This document shows positions 11,585-23,165 of a stretch of DNA of 64,000 bases, piece by piece; within the stretch, counting starts at the first letter, position 1, and every line of letters begins with the position of its first letter. The notes below the pieces were generated by a model that was given only the letters and a program-made list of their open reading frames with translations, was not told the origin of the DNA and did no database searches. The DNA is taken from the NCBI GenBank assembly GCA_023078555.1, contig CM041196.1:3162001-3226000 (forward strand). Direction: 5' to 3'. The position numbers were made by a program, and so were the translations under genes. Source of the stretch: Ulva prolifera (lineage: Eukaryota; Chlorophyta; Ulvophyceae; Ulvales; Ulvaceae).

Positions 11585-13004
11585 ATGACACGGTTGGTTG
11601 GCCTGACAGGCGGCATTGCGTGTGGCAAAAGCCTCGTAGCTTCCAATTTGGATGGTATATATCTGATTGACTGTGATGAGATTGCGCGTCAGTGCTCCAG
11701 GAAGGTGCGAGCGCTGCGCTGACTGGTCCCGCGGCGCCAAAAGGCACTGCAGCGCACTACGCAGACTCAAGCGAGTCAGACGAACATCCCTACCTGCTCG
11801 TTTGTTTCTCCATATGAATGAGTAACGCCATTCTTCTACAGGGGACTTGGGGCTGGAGAAGAGTCAGATCGGCGTTCCGGGAGCACGACATTTTTGAACC
11901 GGACGGTAAGCTCGCGGGTCTAAGACTCAAAACAGCGAAGCCTGATCGTCAGGATCAGGTGCCCGTCGTCTGTCTGCATCGAATCCGTAGGCGTAATCAG
12001 TAATGAAGCAATTCCGGCCTGCAGGCTCAATAAACCGGAGCCAGCTGGGAGAAGTTGTTTACGACGATCCGCAACTACGTCGGCGGCTGAACAAAGCATT
12101 GCACTTGCCAATACAACTTCAAATCGTGCTTCGAATCGTTGCAAGATGGATCCTTTGCACGCCGACCGTGGTGCGTTCCGATTTTTTGCTGTGTCAACTG
12201 TGAGCGCTACAAGAGCTACACCTTGCAATGGCCCTTGACGAATCAAGCACCCCAGGACTACCGGCATGTACCTGCCAACATGATTCAACCTGCGTGACAC
12301 GCAGTTGGCCCGTGGCATGTGCTGCGTGCGACCTGTTGGTCGTTCTTATGGTGGCGTCATGCTCGGCAATGTGCAGGTTGTGGATATGCCATTGCTATTT
12401 GAAACCAAGAGCCAGTGGCTATTCTCAGACATTATTGTAGTCACCTGCACCCCGGAGCAGCAGCTGGAGCGTTTATGCAACAGGGACAGCCTGTCCCAAG
12501 ATGCAGCCTCTGCTCGGGTCCGTGCTCAGCTTGACATGTCTTTCAAAGCCGCACATGCAACGTTGCTCATTGACAACAGTGGCAGCAAGGAGGAGACATT
12601 AGCGCAGGTGAGCATCCTTCGTTCCGTTGCTGAAGTGAATTGCTCTGTCGCTACAGCATCTGCCACCTTGCGTGGGCTGGGCACGATTACTCTGCTCTCG
12701 GCACGATGTGGCACCTCAGGAGGATGTATACAGTAAATTGATCAGTTGCAATGTCGTATTTTGACTTCAAGAACACCAATTTGGATAACACTAGAGTGTG
12801 AGAGTGCTGGGTGTTGCTGGGTGTGCGTAGGTGCAACGCAAGTGCCCTGAGCTGAAGGTGTACTGGCAACACAGCGGCCTCACGATGCAGGTGCACGACA
12901 CCATCGCCAAATTACGGCGGAAAGAAAGTGTTTTACTGTCGTTGCTTGTTCGTGCCGCGATCTTGGGTGGAGCTGTTACAGCAGCCTGGTCAGTGTGCCG
13001 GTAA
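11585..13004 (+). CDS. coaE: Dephospho-CoA kinase with C-terminal membrane anchor
   Basis: Phosphorylates the 3'-hydroxyl of dephospho-CoA, the last step of coenzyme A synthesis. Five exons join in frame: 11585-11704, 11842-11905, 12025-12170, 12377-12607, 12831-13004 (735 nt, 244 aa, close to the plant enzyme). The P-loop GLTGGIACGKS is at residues 6-16, followed by IDCDEIAR. Exon 2 gives GTWGWRRV and FEPDG; exon 3 gives INRSQLGEVVYDD; exon 4 gives VVDMPLLFET, TPEQQLERLCNRD and ATLLIDNSGS. All are family landmarks in the right order. The last exon has a hydrophobic stretch (LLVRAAILGGAVTAAW) just before the stop, as in plant CoaE, suggesting a tail anchor. Donors are GTGCGA, GTAAGC, GTGCGT and GTGAGC; acceptors are ACAG, GCAG, GCAG and GTAG. 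All junction phases agree. Confidence 0.93.
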
Positions 13005-13875
13005 CGTGGCTGGAGCAGGAACAGCTGCTATGAAGTTGCACATGCCCGGCTTGCTCACAAACAGGTGCAGCCAAACTTTCGTCAACGCTTTCTCTATGTT
13101 TACATGGTGCCACAACGCCACACAGGCGCGTCCTTCTTGGTGCTTTCTGCGGGATGATGAACGTGAGACTTTAATTCAAGTTTATGACCTGCAATGATCT
13201 AGTGCAGACTAAGGAGTTTCTCAGAGGGCTTCGCATGCAGTTTTGAGACGTTGACGTTGTCTAGCACTGGCTCTCCCCTGCTCACATCGAGCTGCATGCT
13301 CACCTAATGATCGATGTACTGTGCACAACATATGGTCAGCGGCCGCGTGTATCCGATGGGTGGACAGCTGCTTCAGGCAGAATTAGCCTTCATGAAGCTG
13401 ATCGCGAAGCGGCTGACTGAGACACGGTCCGCTCCGCGAGCTGAGCGTGTGAAGCCACGATGCAGCGTACCGTCGCACCCTTGCCAACACATTCGTCACG
13501 ACGGCCGCTGTCTCACATGTGAATCATCGTCAATTGCTACGGATAGGATGACAAGCTTGCCGTGCTTTGTTGAGCACATGCTGTTTGGGATCATGTCAAT
13601 AGCGTTGGCCATGGCGACAGATGCATGCAGTCACGCGAGTACGGCTGCATGCAGACCTTCCGACATTCATGGTGCAGAATGCACACAGAAAATTTTCTGT
13701 TTTTCAGACCTTTCCACAGCGTTTGCAAGTAACCATGAAGTACATGTGTTTCTGTCCGCGTGTGCTGTGATCTGTTTGCTGTGATTCTCTTTGGAGACTT
13801 GGTGATCTGTGACCGTTCGGCCAGGCCTCGACCCCACTTGCAGTTGACTTCATACTCTCTCATACTTTGAGAAGC
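13005..13875. other. Intergenic between CoaE and the 13.9 kb gene
   Basis: An open plus frame of 156 codons at 13314-13784 has no recognisable motif and is not called as a gene. The 5' UTR or an upstream exon of the next gene may lie here. Confidence 0.3.
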
Positions 13876-14848
13876 ATGCGTTCCGCAGGTGTTCGGGGTA
13901 TGTGTATGCGCAGTCCAGGCCAGGGTAGGGCTGCTGCTGCACCATTTGTTCGTCTGCCGGGACGGCAGCGCAAAGTACAGAAGACAGCAGATGATAGAGA
14001 CACCCACGCAGCTGCTCTGCCTCTGCAAGAGCTGGCATCGGCAGCAACAACACTCGGGTTCCTGGGCGACACACCCACCGAAGTATTTGCTTCTACTGGG
14101 CTCCTGCTCACCGCTGCGGGAATCCTCATCATCGAAGCGATTCAATCCAGCTCCACGACAACAGCAGCACGCTCTTTCCAGGATCCAGGTGTGTTTCCTG
14201 CATTGTGCCGGCTGTGCAGATCTCGCGTGGTTATCGGTAGATCGCAAGCGGACACCGACTTCCGGAAATGCAGAAATCATGGCCACAACTGTCCAATCTG
14301 TTACTGCGATATAGCCTGTGAAGTCACTGCTGGAATGCAATGGCAAGATCCTGCATGCAGCACCTACACCAGATCCAGCACCAGCGCCAGCTGTATCCAA
14401 ACCGCAAGCACCATCTTCGTCCACGAGTGCTGTGACCGATACCGACAGCGTCTCACAAGCTCGCGAATGGATTGCGGCGTGGCGATCACGTCAGGCTGCA
14501 GTTGTTCAGCCTGGCGTGGAGTCATTCGCTCTCTCGGACTCTGCCATTTCAGAATCACTTCGAGAGACACCCTCAACGCAAGAACTTGATGCAGAAGCTC
14601 GGCAGAAGGAGGTGGCTGCCTGGATCGCAGCTTTCCGGGCGCGCAGTGAAGGCGATGCATCAGCATCTGTGCCTGCTGCCGCTGCAAGTGCGTCAAGCAA
14701 GGCGGAGGAGCCAAACACGGTCTCGACTCCCGACAACGTGAAATCCCTCAATCCCTTTGCGGCTTTCTTCTCTTGGCTTCGCAGCCTGTGGACTGCGATC
14801 ATCAATATGTTCAAGCAAGATTCTGGTAGCAAGCCTCAGACTGCGTAG
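13876..14848 (+). CDS. Novel probable membrane protein with WIAA repeats, possibly plastid-targeted
   Basis: Two exons join in phase: 13876-14188 (donor GTGTGT) and 14361-14848 (acceptor TGCAG). They give 266 aa (801 nt including stop). The first about 50 residues are Arg/Ala-rich with few acidic residues, like a chloroplast transit peptide. One clear transmembrane segment is at about residues 71-88 (FASTGLLLTAAGILIIEA). A Pro/Ala linker follows (PTPDPAPAPAV), then two similar helices (AREWIAAWRSRQ and KEVAAWIAAFRARS) about 65 residues apart. The C-terminus has an aromatic amphipathic stretch (NPFAAFFSWLRSLWTAIINM). No family is recognised. The start ATG is the first in frame after a stop, but an upstream exon cannot be excluded. 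Confidence 0.6.
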
Positions 14849-17191
14849 TGCCTTATGCCAATTCGCGGATATTCTTTTCATAGATTGCTTTCTTCCTTGA
14901 AAGTATGTAGTTTTGTGTAGTGTACTCGTAGAGGGCGCTGACACTCGTTCTAAATGTGTGTGGATGCATATCGGTCGCTGTCGTCCAACATACTGCTGGG
15001 TGGCTTATCAAAATTTGCTGCGCCTGTCGGACATGTTCTGGATCGCTGCACGGACTTGCTGCTGCCAAATTGTGTACAGTGATATGTCGAAATGTAAGTT
15101 GCTCACTCACTTTTGCGTCCTGAAGACTAGCACAAATACACATTGCAAATGTCACTTCCAAAGCTCAGATCGTGTAACTCATTTCGTGCTTGTTGTGCAA
15201 ACGCGACCTCAAAAGGAATTGCCTGCCAGAGTCATCAGAGGTCCTCACGGATGTTTTCCACATGGAAGCCTTGCTATGTCCATAAATCAAGTCTCGTGGC
15301 TGCAAGGCCTGATCCACACACTGCGTGCCAGCCCAATCAGAGACAGCACAACCACATAGAGGCTGGCCGTCTGGTCGCACCGCTGTGCTCCTGATGTGCC
15401 TCCCCCGCGCCAGAAGGCCGTCAGCTCGTAGATATTCTCTATGTGAACCAGTACAAAAACAGAGGCAGCCAGACCACATGACTGAGATGAGACGCCATGC
15501 TTCCCACATAGAACTGTCTGTACGCTGCGCGCACTCTGCAACACCCACCCACCCCCGGCCCCCGCCACGCATGCAGACGTGGGCGCGCCGCACCTCTGCA
15601 CACGCCCGAGCCCCGACCAGGCCTCGAGATCTGTGGCAGCGGCGGACGTGCAGCCGGCCTGCCTGTCGCGGAGACAGGCGCGGTGTGAGCACAGGGCAAG
15701 CCTGCCGCCACAACGCTTCTCAGGCTGTGGGCCTTCAAGCCGGGAACGGGGCTATGAGTTGGCCCCAAGTGCATGGCACCTCGTGGCTCAACTGTGGCTG
15801 CGCTGCGCATGCCTAGCCCACTACACCATAGTGCGTCACGGGCCCAGGGCTCTGTGTCTACCGTACAGCTCTGCGGCGCTTGAACTGTTAACAGTTCAAC
15901 GTTGGGATGCTGCCTACTATGCCCCCCCCATTGCCACTGCAGCAAAGCAAGGGCGTCATGGGCAGCTTCTTGCTCAGTGGCTGCCGCTGCTGGTGCCTTG
16001 TGCGAATGCGGCGCACCCCACCTGGGTGGGCCTCGCGTGCAAGCAGCCGTGTCCCTGCAAGGCAGCGCAGCATGCAGCATGCTGCAGTCCATTGGAACCC
16101 TGGAGGCGTGTGACACATCCCAGGCTCCGGCACTCAGTCAGCCACGCGAACGATGCGTTCTCAGGATCTGTGCTTCCAATGATACGTCAGTTAACTGTCA
16201 ATTGTCGGGATCTGCGATTCGGGCTGAACAGCTGTTTAGCCCCCACTCGCAAAAGCTGGCTTCATAGGGGGACAGCCTCAGGGTCGCGATCGCATCTGTG
16301 GAGTGGCTGAGATGCTAGCGCCGCGACCGCATCATCCTGCCACGTGCCCAGATGAGTACACGGCATGTGGCATGTGCCAGCACGTTCGCCTGGCCGCATG
16401 CATGTCCAGCTCAGGCATCCTGACCAGGCGAATCCTGGCAGGAGGTGTGAGCAACCTTGTGGATAGCCTGCAGGTGCGGAAGTGCGAGTGTAACACAGAT
16501 TGAGGGGATACAGCAGGTGACATGGATGCCTGGATGGGCATGACTAGTGTACGCCGGCTGTGGCAGAGCCTTGACTCATGCTGACCGTGTTGCTTTCGCC
16601 ATGGACAAGCACTGGCGATTGGTACCATGGGCACTCCTGATAGCCATGACGTGGTGGAGCGGTGTTGAAGTGGGAGTGCGCCCTGAATCATGGCTGTGCG
16701 TGGCAACAACTGCAAGTGTTGTTACACACACGGCCTCCCGAGAAAGACAGAATCAGATATCCAGCAAGCCATCGTCGAGTCAAAGCAGTCTCCAAGTTTG
16801 GCACACTGAGTTGTCATGCGCCTACACAGGTGGTCATGCAGCGGTGAGGGCCTCAAGCAACCCCATCGACATGTACCCTGAGCTAGCTTTACTGTGGGAC
16901 TTACCACATGTGGCGAGCCTCTCGCCACATGTCCAGCCGACACAGAGGCCGAGCGATGGCTGTACTTGCTGCTGCCAATGCAGCTGGGTGTGGGCGAGTG
17001 ATGCTCCTACACTAGATGATCACTCTCATCCGGAGGTCAGGGATGAGCTAGGCACACACATGCATACCATGCATCTGGTACAGGGCGGCACCGCGGCCCC
17101 TCAGGTAGCGCACTGGGATGGCCTGCTGCTGCTGTGCGCCTCGCTGCGACCACAACCAGCTCCACGTGGGCTTTGGGGAGTCAAAATGGCA
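14849..17191. other. Gene-poor region
   Basis: Long open frames occur on both strands (for example 15579-16310) but overlap each other, follow C-rich composition and show no family motif. Nothing was called. Confidence 0.4.
16906..16932. repeat. Hairpin, 12-bp stem
   Basis: ACATGTGGCGAG, three bases (CCT), then its exact reverse complement CTCGCCACATGT. Confidence 0.85.
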
Positions 17192-17372
17192 GTGCGTGAC
17201 CACCTCGCTCAGCACAGGAGGAGGCCCTGTGAGTTGTGTCCGGTCGTGTGAGGGGGGTTTCCAGGTGGTTTACCCCTTCGGCGCGTGGTCCCGTTAGTTC
17301 TGAGTTGCCAATGCCCTCTTCAGGATACGGTTCAGCAAATGCAAATTTGCTTTGCTTTACAAGCGACCGTGC
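17192..17372 (+). repeat. Dispersed repeat family B, copy 2
   Basis: Starts GTGCGTGACCACCTC and contains GAGTTGCCAATG and CCTCTTCAGGATACGG in the same order as 2038-2190. The second half (TCAGGATACGG... CTTTACAA) also recurs at 59768-59839 and, inverted, at 17600-17672 and 57940-58010. Confidence 0.75.
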
Positions 17373-17562
17373 ACTACGCCACTACGCCGTTACTTGTGGC
17401 ATTGGGTCACTGCCTGCGATCGCCATAGGAATTTCAAGTTGGCCAATTGGCCAAGCCCAGGAAGTTTGTTCCTGCCTGATGCCTTCTTATGGCTGCGCAC
17501 AGGATAGGTGACATGGATAGAGTGACGTGGGTGTGTCGGACCGTGTTGCTGGTTGTTTTGTT

Positions 17563-17672
17563 TCATCATGCTGTCTGTCTCGCCGCCTTTATCCTTGTAA
17601 AGTCAAGGTAATCTGAATTTTTCTGATCCGTATCCTGAAGAGGACATTGAAAACTCCAAATTAAAGGGACCA
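17563..17672. repeat. Family A-like end joined to an inverted family B segment
   Basis: TATCCTTGTAAAG at about 17590 resembles the family A end. It is directly followed by AATCTGAATTTTTCTGATCC and TATCCTGAAGAGGACATTG, the reverse complement of the family B second half. This suggests the two families are parts of one mobile or composite unit. Confidence 0.6.
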
Positions 17673-17759
17673 CATATGCCTTAAAACACACAGATAGAGT
17701 TGCAGAGGACGGTAGCACCGCGGGGACCGCAGAGTGATGCGAAATATTTATATATATGC

Positions 17760-17791
17760 GGTGTTGCTCGCATATATATGCGAGCAACACC
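17760..17791. repeat. Perfect 32-bp palindrome
   Basis: GGTGTTGCTCGCATAT is followed immediately by its exact reverse complement ATATGCGAGCAACACC, with no spacer. Confidence 0.95.
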
Positions 17792-19191
17792 ACATCTGCC
17801 ACACCGCGGGTAGTCACAGCAAGCCCCCATGGCCACACATCACCGCCCGCAAGCAAACCACATTGTATTGCGTGCTTGCAAGGTACCGAAGCTGGACTTG
17901 GATGTGCGTGCGGGCCGGCCAGGTGCATCGCTGTGGAGCGACAGTGTGGGCACGCAGGCCAGCACACTAGTGCCTCACCTCGTGCGCTGCATCTGGGTAG
18001 ATGGCGGTCAAACATAATCGCTTCAACCCCAATATTCCTCTGGTTTCCCAAATTTCAATCGGCCAGGTTCGCAGCCTTTTTTTTTAGTCTTGGTACCACC
18101 ATTTTAGGTTTTTTCAATTATCCTATGCTACAATGACAAAGCCCTGCTGATGCGCATATGCTGTGTAGCTCTGCATCACAAGCCTACGGTGTACGAACGA
18201 ACGCCAGGCTGAGGCCCGTAGGGCTGGGTCTGCGCATCCTCCCCAGACGGCTGTGCTCACGAACACCCGAGCACGGCCGTCTGGGGAGGAGAGGGGGGTC
18301 GGGAGGGGAGGGAGTTGTGTACCTGCTGTGTATCCAGGCCTGCTTGCACCTATGTGGGCTGTATCTCTTGAGATAAACGTCCACATGCCAACAGGACGCG
18401 GCTCGCAACTCGATGTCCATCTACCATGTGACGGCAATATTCATGTGCTGGACACCTACTGGCTTTCTGTGCGCCCCTCACCAGCTGGTTTGCAGTGCAG
18501 CAAAGCTGTGCCGGCCACCCTCCTCGGGCTAAGCTTCGCAAGCTGCTGACCGCGTGTCGGCTGCAAATACGTATGTATACATGCGCTGGCGATGACCGCA
18601 TGCATATGATGAGAAACATTTCTCGTTCGGCATCAGCGCTCGGGTACACCACACGGCATTAGAGTGACTATGTGCTGCGCACTGGATGCATCTTCGATCG
18701 AAGATCCTTCGAAGGACCTGATCGGCCCGCGGGGGGCTGGCAGGCGTCCGAACGCCGCATCATCCCCGAGCACTGCAATTGCACTTATGCACGGATCCGG
18801 CGGTGTAATCCCACTGTTACTGGGAACAGGGGCGCGGCAATCCGGATGCGGTTGTGCAGGTTGACGGGTGCGTGCGTGACGAGGCGGGACATGGCGGTAC
18901 AGTCGCACCCCTCGCCACAGCGCTGTGACGCGACCAGCTCAATTCAGTCCTGTTTTGAGGCGGCACACAGTCTCACTGATCAGAGTAAGAAGAAGCATGG
19001 CATAACCTGCTGACTGCATATTCTTGTGACTTGCGTGCATTGAGCGCAGAAGTACATCAACTCAGCTAAGCTCAGACATTATCTTTGCGTTTTGACTTCG
19101 GCAATCCTTAACATTTCGTCGCGCCTGCATCTCGACGGCGCCGCCCAGTCTATCATTGAATCTAAGACATTCAAAAGTCAAAATCTGAACC
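17792..19191. other. Gene-poor region upstream of STI1
   Basis: No supported gene. It holds the hairpin at 18239-18288 and, at its right end, the 5' flank of the STI1 gene, whose ATG is preceded by AAATCTGAACC. Confidence 0.35.
18239..18288. repeat. Inverted repeat, 20-bp arms, 10-bp loop
   Basis: CTCCCCAGACGGCTGTGCTC, ten bases, then GAGCACGGCCGTCTGGGGAG. The arms pair with a single mismatch. Confidence 0.9.
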
Positions 19192-22100
19192 ATGTCGGAC
19201 GTTCACAAGGTGTGCATTGCGGCGGCGTGATCATGGAAGTCTTCCGGACAGTGCCAGGTCGCAGGTGACGTTGGCAAGGCGTGTGAGTGATGTGATCAAT
19301 CAAAAGCAGGGACAGCAATGAACATAGATTTCTGGACGGTTGCATACGTTCGCGGATCTCTGTATAGCAGTGCTGATGCAACGCCACAGTCTCCGGGCAT
19401 GTCAAGCCCTGCTAGCGCCAGAGACTTGCACCAATCGTGGCGCCGCAGTCTCGTTGCAAAAAGTAAAGCTCTACAAGCTTTGAGTACAGCGCTGTCAATG
19501 ATCGTGGTCACCCCATTGCAGGCGGAAGGCAACAAGGCGTTCACGTCTGGAAACTTCGAAGAAGCAATCAAACACTACTCTGCAGGGATTGAGGTTGACG
19601 CAACCAACCATGTCCTCTTCAGCAATAGATCTGCATGCCAGGTGCTGCCATTGCTCGATCTGCAGTTCGGACTGTGCTGCACAGCAAAGGAAAGTGTAGG
19701 AACCTGAAAGTTCGATGTCTGGGCATTCGACATGCTGATCTCCGGTGATCATCTGAGCCAGCATGCACAGTTTACCTGTCCTCAAACTATTTTGACGTTT
19801 CATGAGCGATCCTCAGGCCATGCGTAGTGATCGAGACGTCGCTGCAGGTCAGCAAACATGCTGCTGAGCGATGCAGTCGTGATTTGCCTACAGGAACGTA
19901 ACCTTAAGGCCATATGTAGCTGACACTCTCGCGCAAAACCGCAGGCAAGTCTGGGAAACTGGCAAGATGCGCTGTCTGATGCAAAGAAAACTGTCGAGCT
20001 GAAGCCAGACTGGGCCAAGGGGTACAGCCGGCTTGGGGGCGCATGCTTTGGCCTGAAGCAGTACGACGATGCAATAGAAGCTTACCAGAAGGGTCTAGAG
20101 CTCGATCCAAACAACGGTCCATGCCAGACAGGCCTGCGGGACGCTGAAGCAGCACAGGCCGGTCCCCCAGGTGCCTTCCCAGCGCCACACATGCTCACCG
20201 CCATCCAGACATTTTCCTCACCAGCATTCCCCTCGCCATTGCTATATCACAACCAAACGCCGGCCCTGGTCGCGAGAGCTACCGCCCCTGTCGCCGTCAA
20301 TTGCTGAAGTCCTGATGCAGGGGGAGCAAGCTCGATGTTCGGTCCACAATTCATGACCAAGCTCATGATGAACCCCGAGACGAAGCCGTTCCTAGAGCAG
20401 CCAGACTTCCTCGCCATCCTCCGGGACGTCGCAGCGGACCCGTCGAAACTCACAACCCACATCGGCGACCCCCGCTTCCAGAAGGCGATGTCAGTCGGCC
20501 TCGGCATCTCCTTTGGTGGTGCTGAAGGCATGGGAGGGCCAGGGGGCATGTTTGGAGGCGGAGCCGGGGCTGCCCCCCGAGAGCAGCCTGCAAGGCGGCC
20601 ACCATCGCCTCCCCCCCCAGCCCCTGAGCCGGAGCCCGTCCGCGAGCTCAGCGAAGAGGAAAAGGCAGCTGAAGCAGCTAAGGCCGAAGCGCTTCAGGTG
20701 TGACCGCGCCTGGTCATGCAAAAGCAGCGCTGTGTGGGAGTGCATTGCCGTTGTCTCAGCACTCGCGTGCTGTCTGCAAGCCGTAACGTGTGGCAGTGTT
20801 GGCGTCTAGAGGTGCCCCGGGCTGCCTCATGCCCCGGGTGCTGTTGTGTGCCCCCAGACACCTCAGACGTGAACCAGGAATCCCTCATACAAACAGTAAA
20901 GACGCTTCCACCTGACAAGACATAGGTGCCCTTCAATGGTGGGCTTCCCGGTGCTCCAGTGCAACATGCATTGCACTATGCTGTTCATCAGCTAGGTGCG
21001 GCTGCGTCTCGTTGCTGCATCGATGGATCGAGCCAATATCGACGCACCTGGCCGGCACTGGCTGTTTGACCCTGATGATGTTGATGATAATGTGACCCGA
21101 CAGTCCGTGCGACTCGCCTGCAGGAGAAGGAGGCAGGCGCAGCTGCGTACAAGGCCCTCGACTTTGACAAGGCGCTTGGCCACTTCAGCAAGGCCTGGGA
21201 GCTGTACGACCGGGACGTGTCGTTCCTGACAAACCGCGCCGCGGTGCACATGGAGAAGGGCGACCTCGAGGCCGCCATGGCGGACTGCCAGACTGCTGTG
21301 GAGAAGGCGCGGCAGATCATGCCCGTCGACTTCAAGATCATCGCGAAGTGTGCTCTCTTGGCCATGTGTTTGGTGCACGTCGTGATGGCCACGCGCGTTG
21401 CAGCCAGGCTCTGTGTGCACTATAGAAGATTCAGGTGTATTGTGTGAACAGGCACGAGCAAGGAATCGGCTGTGTGTCATCGTTACTTTGCTGTGAAGCA
21501 GAACCGGTGTGAGTGGGCCATTGCATCGTGTGCATCCTGCAGCCAGGCTGCGCGCTTATGTGCTGCAGCGGGTGTTGTCGCGCGGTGTACCGATCGCCAT
21601 GCGTGTGTGTCCGCAGGGCGATGACACGGCACGGCAACGCGCTAGTGAAGGCGGGCCGCCTGGAGGAGGCGATCGCGATGTACGAGCACGCGCTCACCGA
21701 GCAGCGCAACCCGGACTCCCTCAAAGCCCTCCAGGTCACACAGAAGCGGCTCAAGGAGGAGCAGGAGGCGGCGTACATCAGTATCGAGAAGGCCGAGGAG
21801 GAGAAGGAGGCCGGCAACACGGCCTTCAAGGCCGCCGACTACCCGACGGCGATCGCGCACTACACCGAGGCCCTGAAGCGCGGCCCGCCGAGCCAGTGGC
21901 CAGAGGCGTACAAGGTGTTCTCGAACCGCGCGGCGTGCTACACGAAGCTCGGCGCGCTGCCGGAAGGTGCGCTGGCACGGCGCACTGTGCGTGTGTCGAG
22001 GCGCTGATGTGGCTCGTATTGTTGGCCAGGCTGCGGATGCTCGCAGATCAAGCATTCTGGTGAGAGAAGCTGCGTGGTGCTGCTGAGTGGGGGCTTGTGT

Positions 22101-23165
22101 TGGTGTTGTGGCCTGTGTTGACTGTGCTGGTTAGGTGGGTGCACGTTGGCCGAGCATAGATGTGGTTTGTCTGGGTTGTCGCAAGAAGCTGGCCGGCTTC
22201 GAATCGGGTCCGGCACAGAGGGCACCTTGCGAACGTGCGATCGATCCCAGATCACGTGGAGGCGATACCGTCTGCATCATACAAGCGCATCGCTGATGCT
22301 CCCACCTACATGCAGGGGAGAAGGATGCGGACAAGTGCATAGAGCTGAACCCAGAGTTCGTGAAGGGGTACTCCCGCAAGGCGAACGTGAAGTTCCTGAT
22401 GAAGGAGTACGAGAAGGCGCTAGAGACGTATGAGAAGGGGCTGACGTACGCGCCGGACAGCTCGGAGCTGCAGGACGGCATCCGCCGCTGCCACGCGCAG
22501 ATCCAGCGGTTTATGACGGGCCAGGCCTCAGAGGAGGAGGTCAAGGAGCGACAAGCCAAGGCCATGGCAGACCCCGATGTGCGCCCCCACCCGCACCCCA
22601 CACCCTTGCATTGCAGCACTGCGCAGCACTGCGCTCTGCGACAGCACAGAGCTGTTTGTTTGTCGTGTTGCTCTCGCCACTTTGAATGTGACAGACGTTC
22701 TTCTAGCTCAGTGCGACGTGCTTCGTTCTACTGCTGTGTAGAGCTGTGGCCTGTGGTGCAGCCCAGCAGGCCCATGGTCTGTTGCCAGTGTGGCTCACGC
22801 AAGTGGAGACAGCACAGCTGCAGTTTGAATGCAGTCTGTTCTGGGGTAGACCATTTCGGTGCCATTACGTGCGGGCTTCCACAGCAGAAAGTGGTGACAA
22901 ACATGGCGAGCAGGTCCATGAGGTTATTTGGCTTCATCTGCATCTTAGCCTTGCGCATACAGGAGGGGCTGCTGCCCCAACAAAGCATCTGTGTGACCCC
23001 CACCCTGCCGTGCAGATTCAGAACATCATGATTGACCCAGTGATGCAACAAGTTCTGAAAGAGTGCCAGGAAACCCCAGGGTCGCTGAGCAAGCACTTGC
23101 AAGATCCAGGCATTGCCCACAAGTTGCAAAAGCTGATGGCAGCTGGCATCATTCGGATGTCATGA
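19192..23165 (+). CDS. STI1: Hsp70-Hsp90 organising co-chaperone (HOP/STI1)
   Basis: Cytosolic adaptor that passes clients from Hsp70 to Hsp90. Eight exons join in frame: 19192-19209, 19522-19641, 19945-20170, 20321-20697, 21124-21347, 21617-21966, 22316-22578, 23016-23165 (1728 nt, 575 aa). TPR1 is in exons 2-3, with carboxylate-clamp residues in context (KAEGNKAF, LFSNRSA, WAKGYSRL). The first DP domain is in exon 4 (NPETKPFLEQPDFLAILRD, GDPRFQKAM) and is followed by a Gly-rich then Pro-rich linker. TPR2A spans exons 5-6 (EKEAGAAAYK, LTNRAAV), TPR2B exons 6-7 (EKEAGNTAFK, VFSNRAACYTKLG, FVKGYSRKANV), and the second DP domain exon 8 (DPVMQQVLKECQ, AAGIIRMS). The first coding exon is only 18 nt (MSDVHK); that start is inferred from phase and position. 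All other exons are strongly supported. Confidence 0.95.

Noticed and set aside
15579-16310. 243-aa plus-strand ORF and overlapping minus ORF of 225 aa
   Set aside because: Two long overlapping frames on opposite strands, neither with family motifs; most likely compositional.
17563-17672. Retroelement LTR
   Set aside because: The repeat is short and recurs in halves and both orientations, with no reverse transcriptase, integrase or primer-binding site nearby. A small non-autonomous element fits better.
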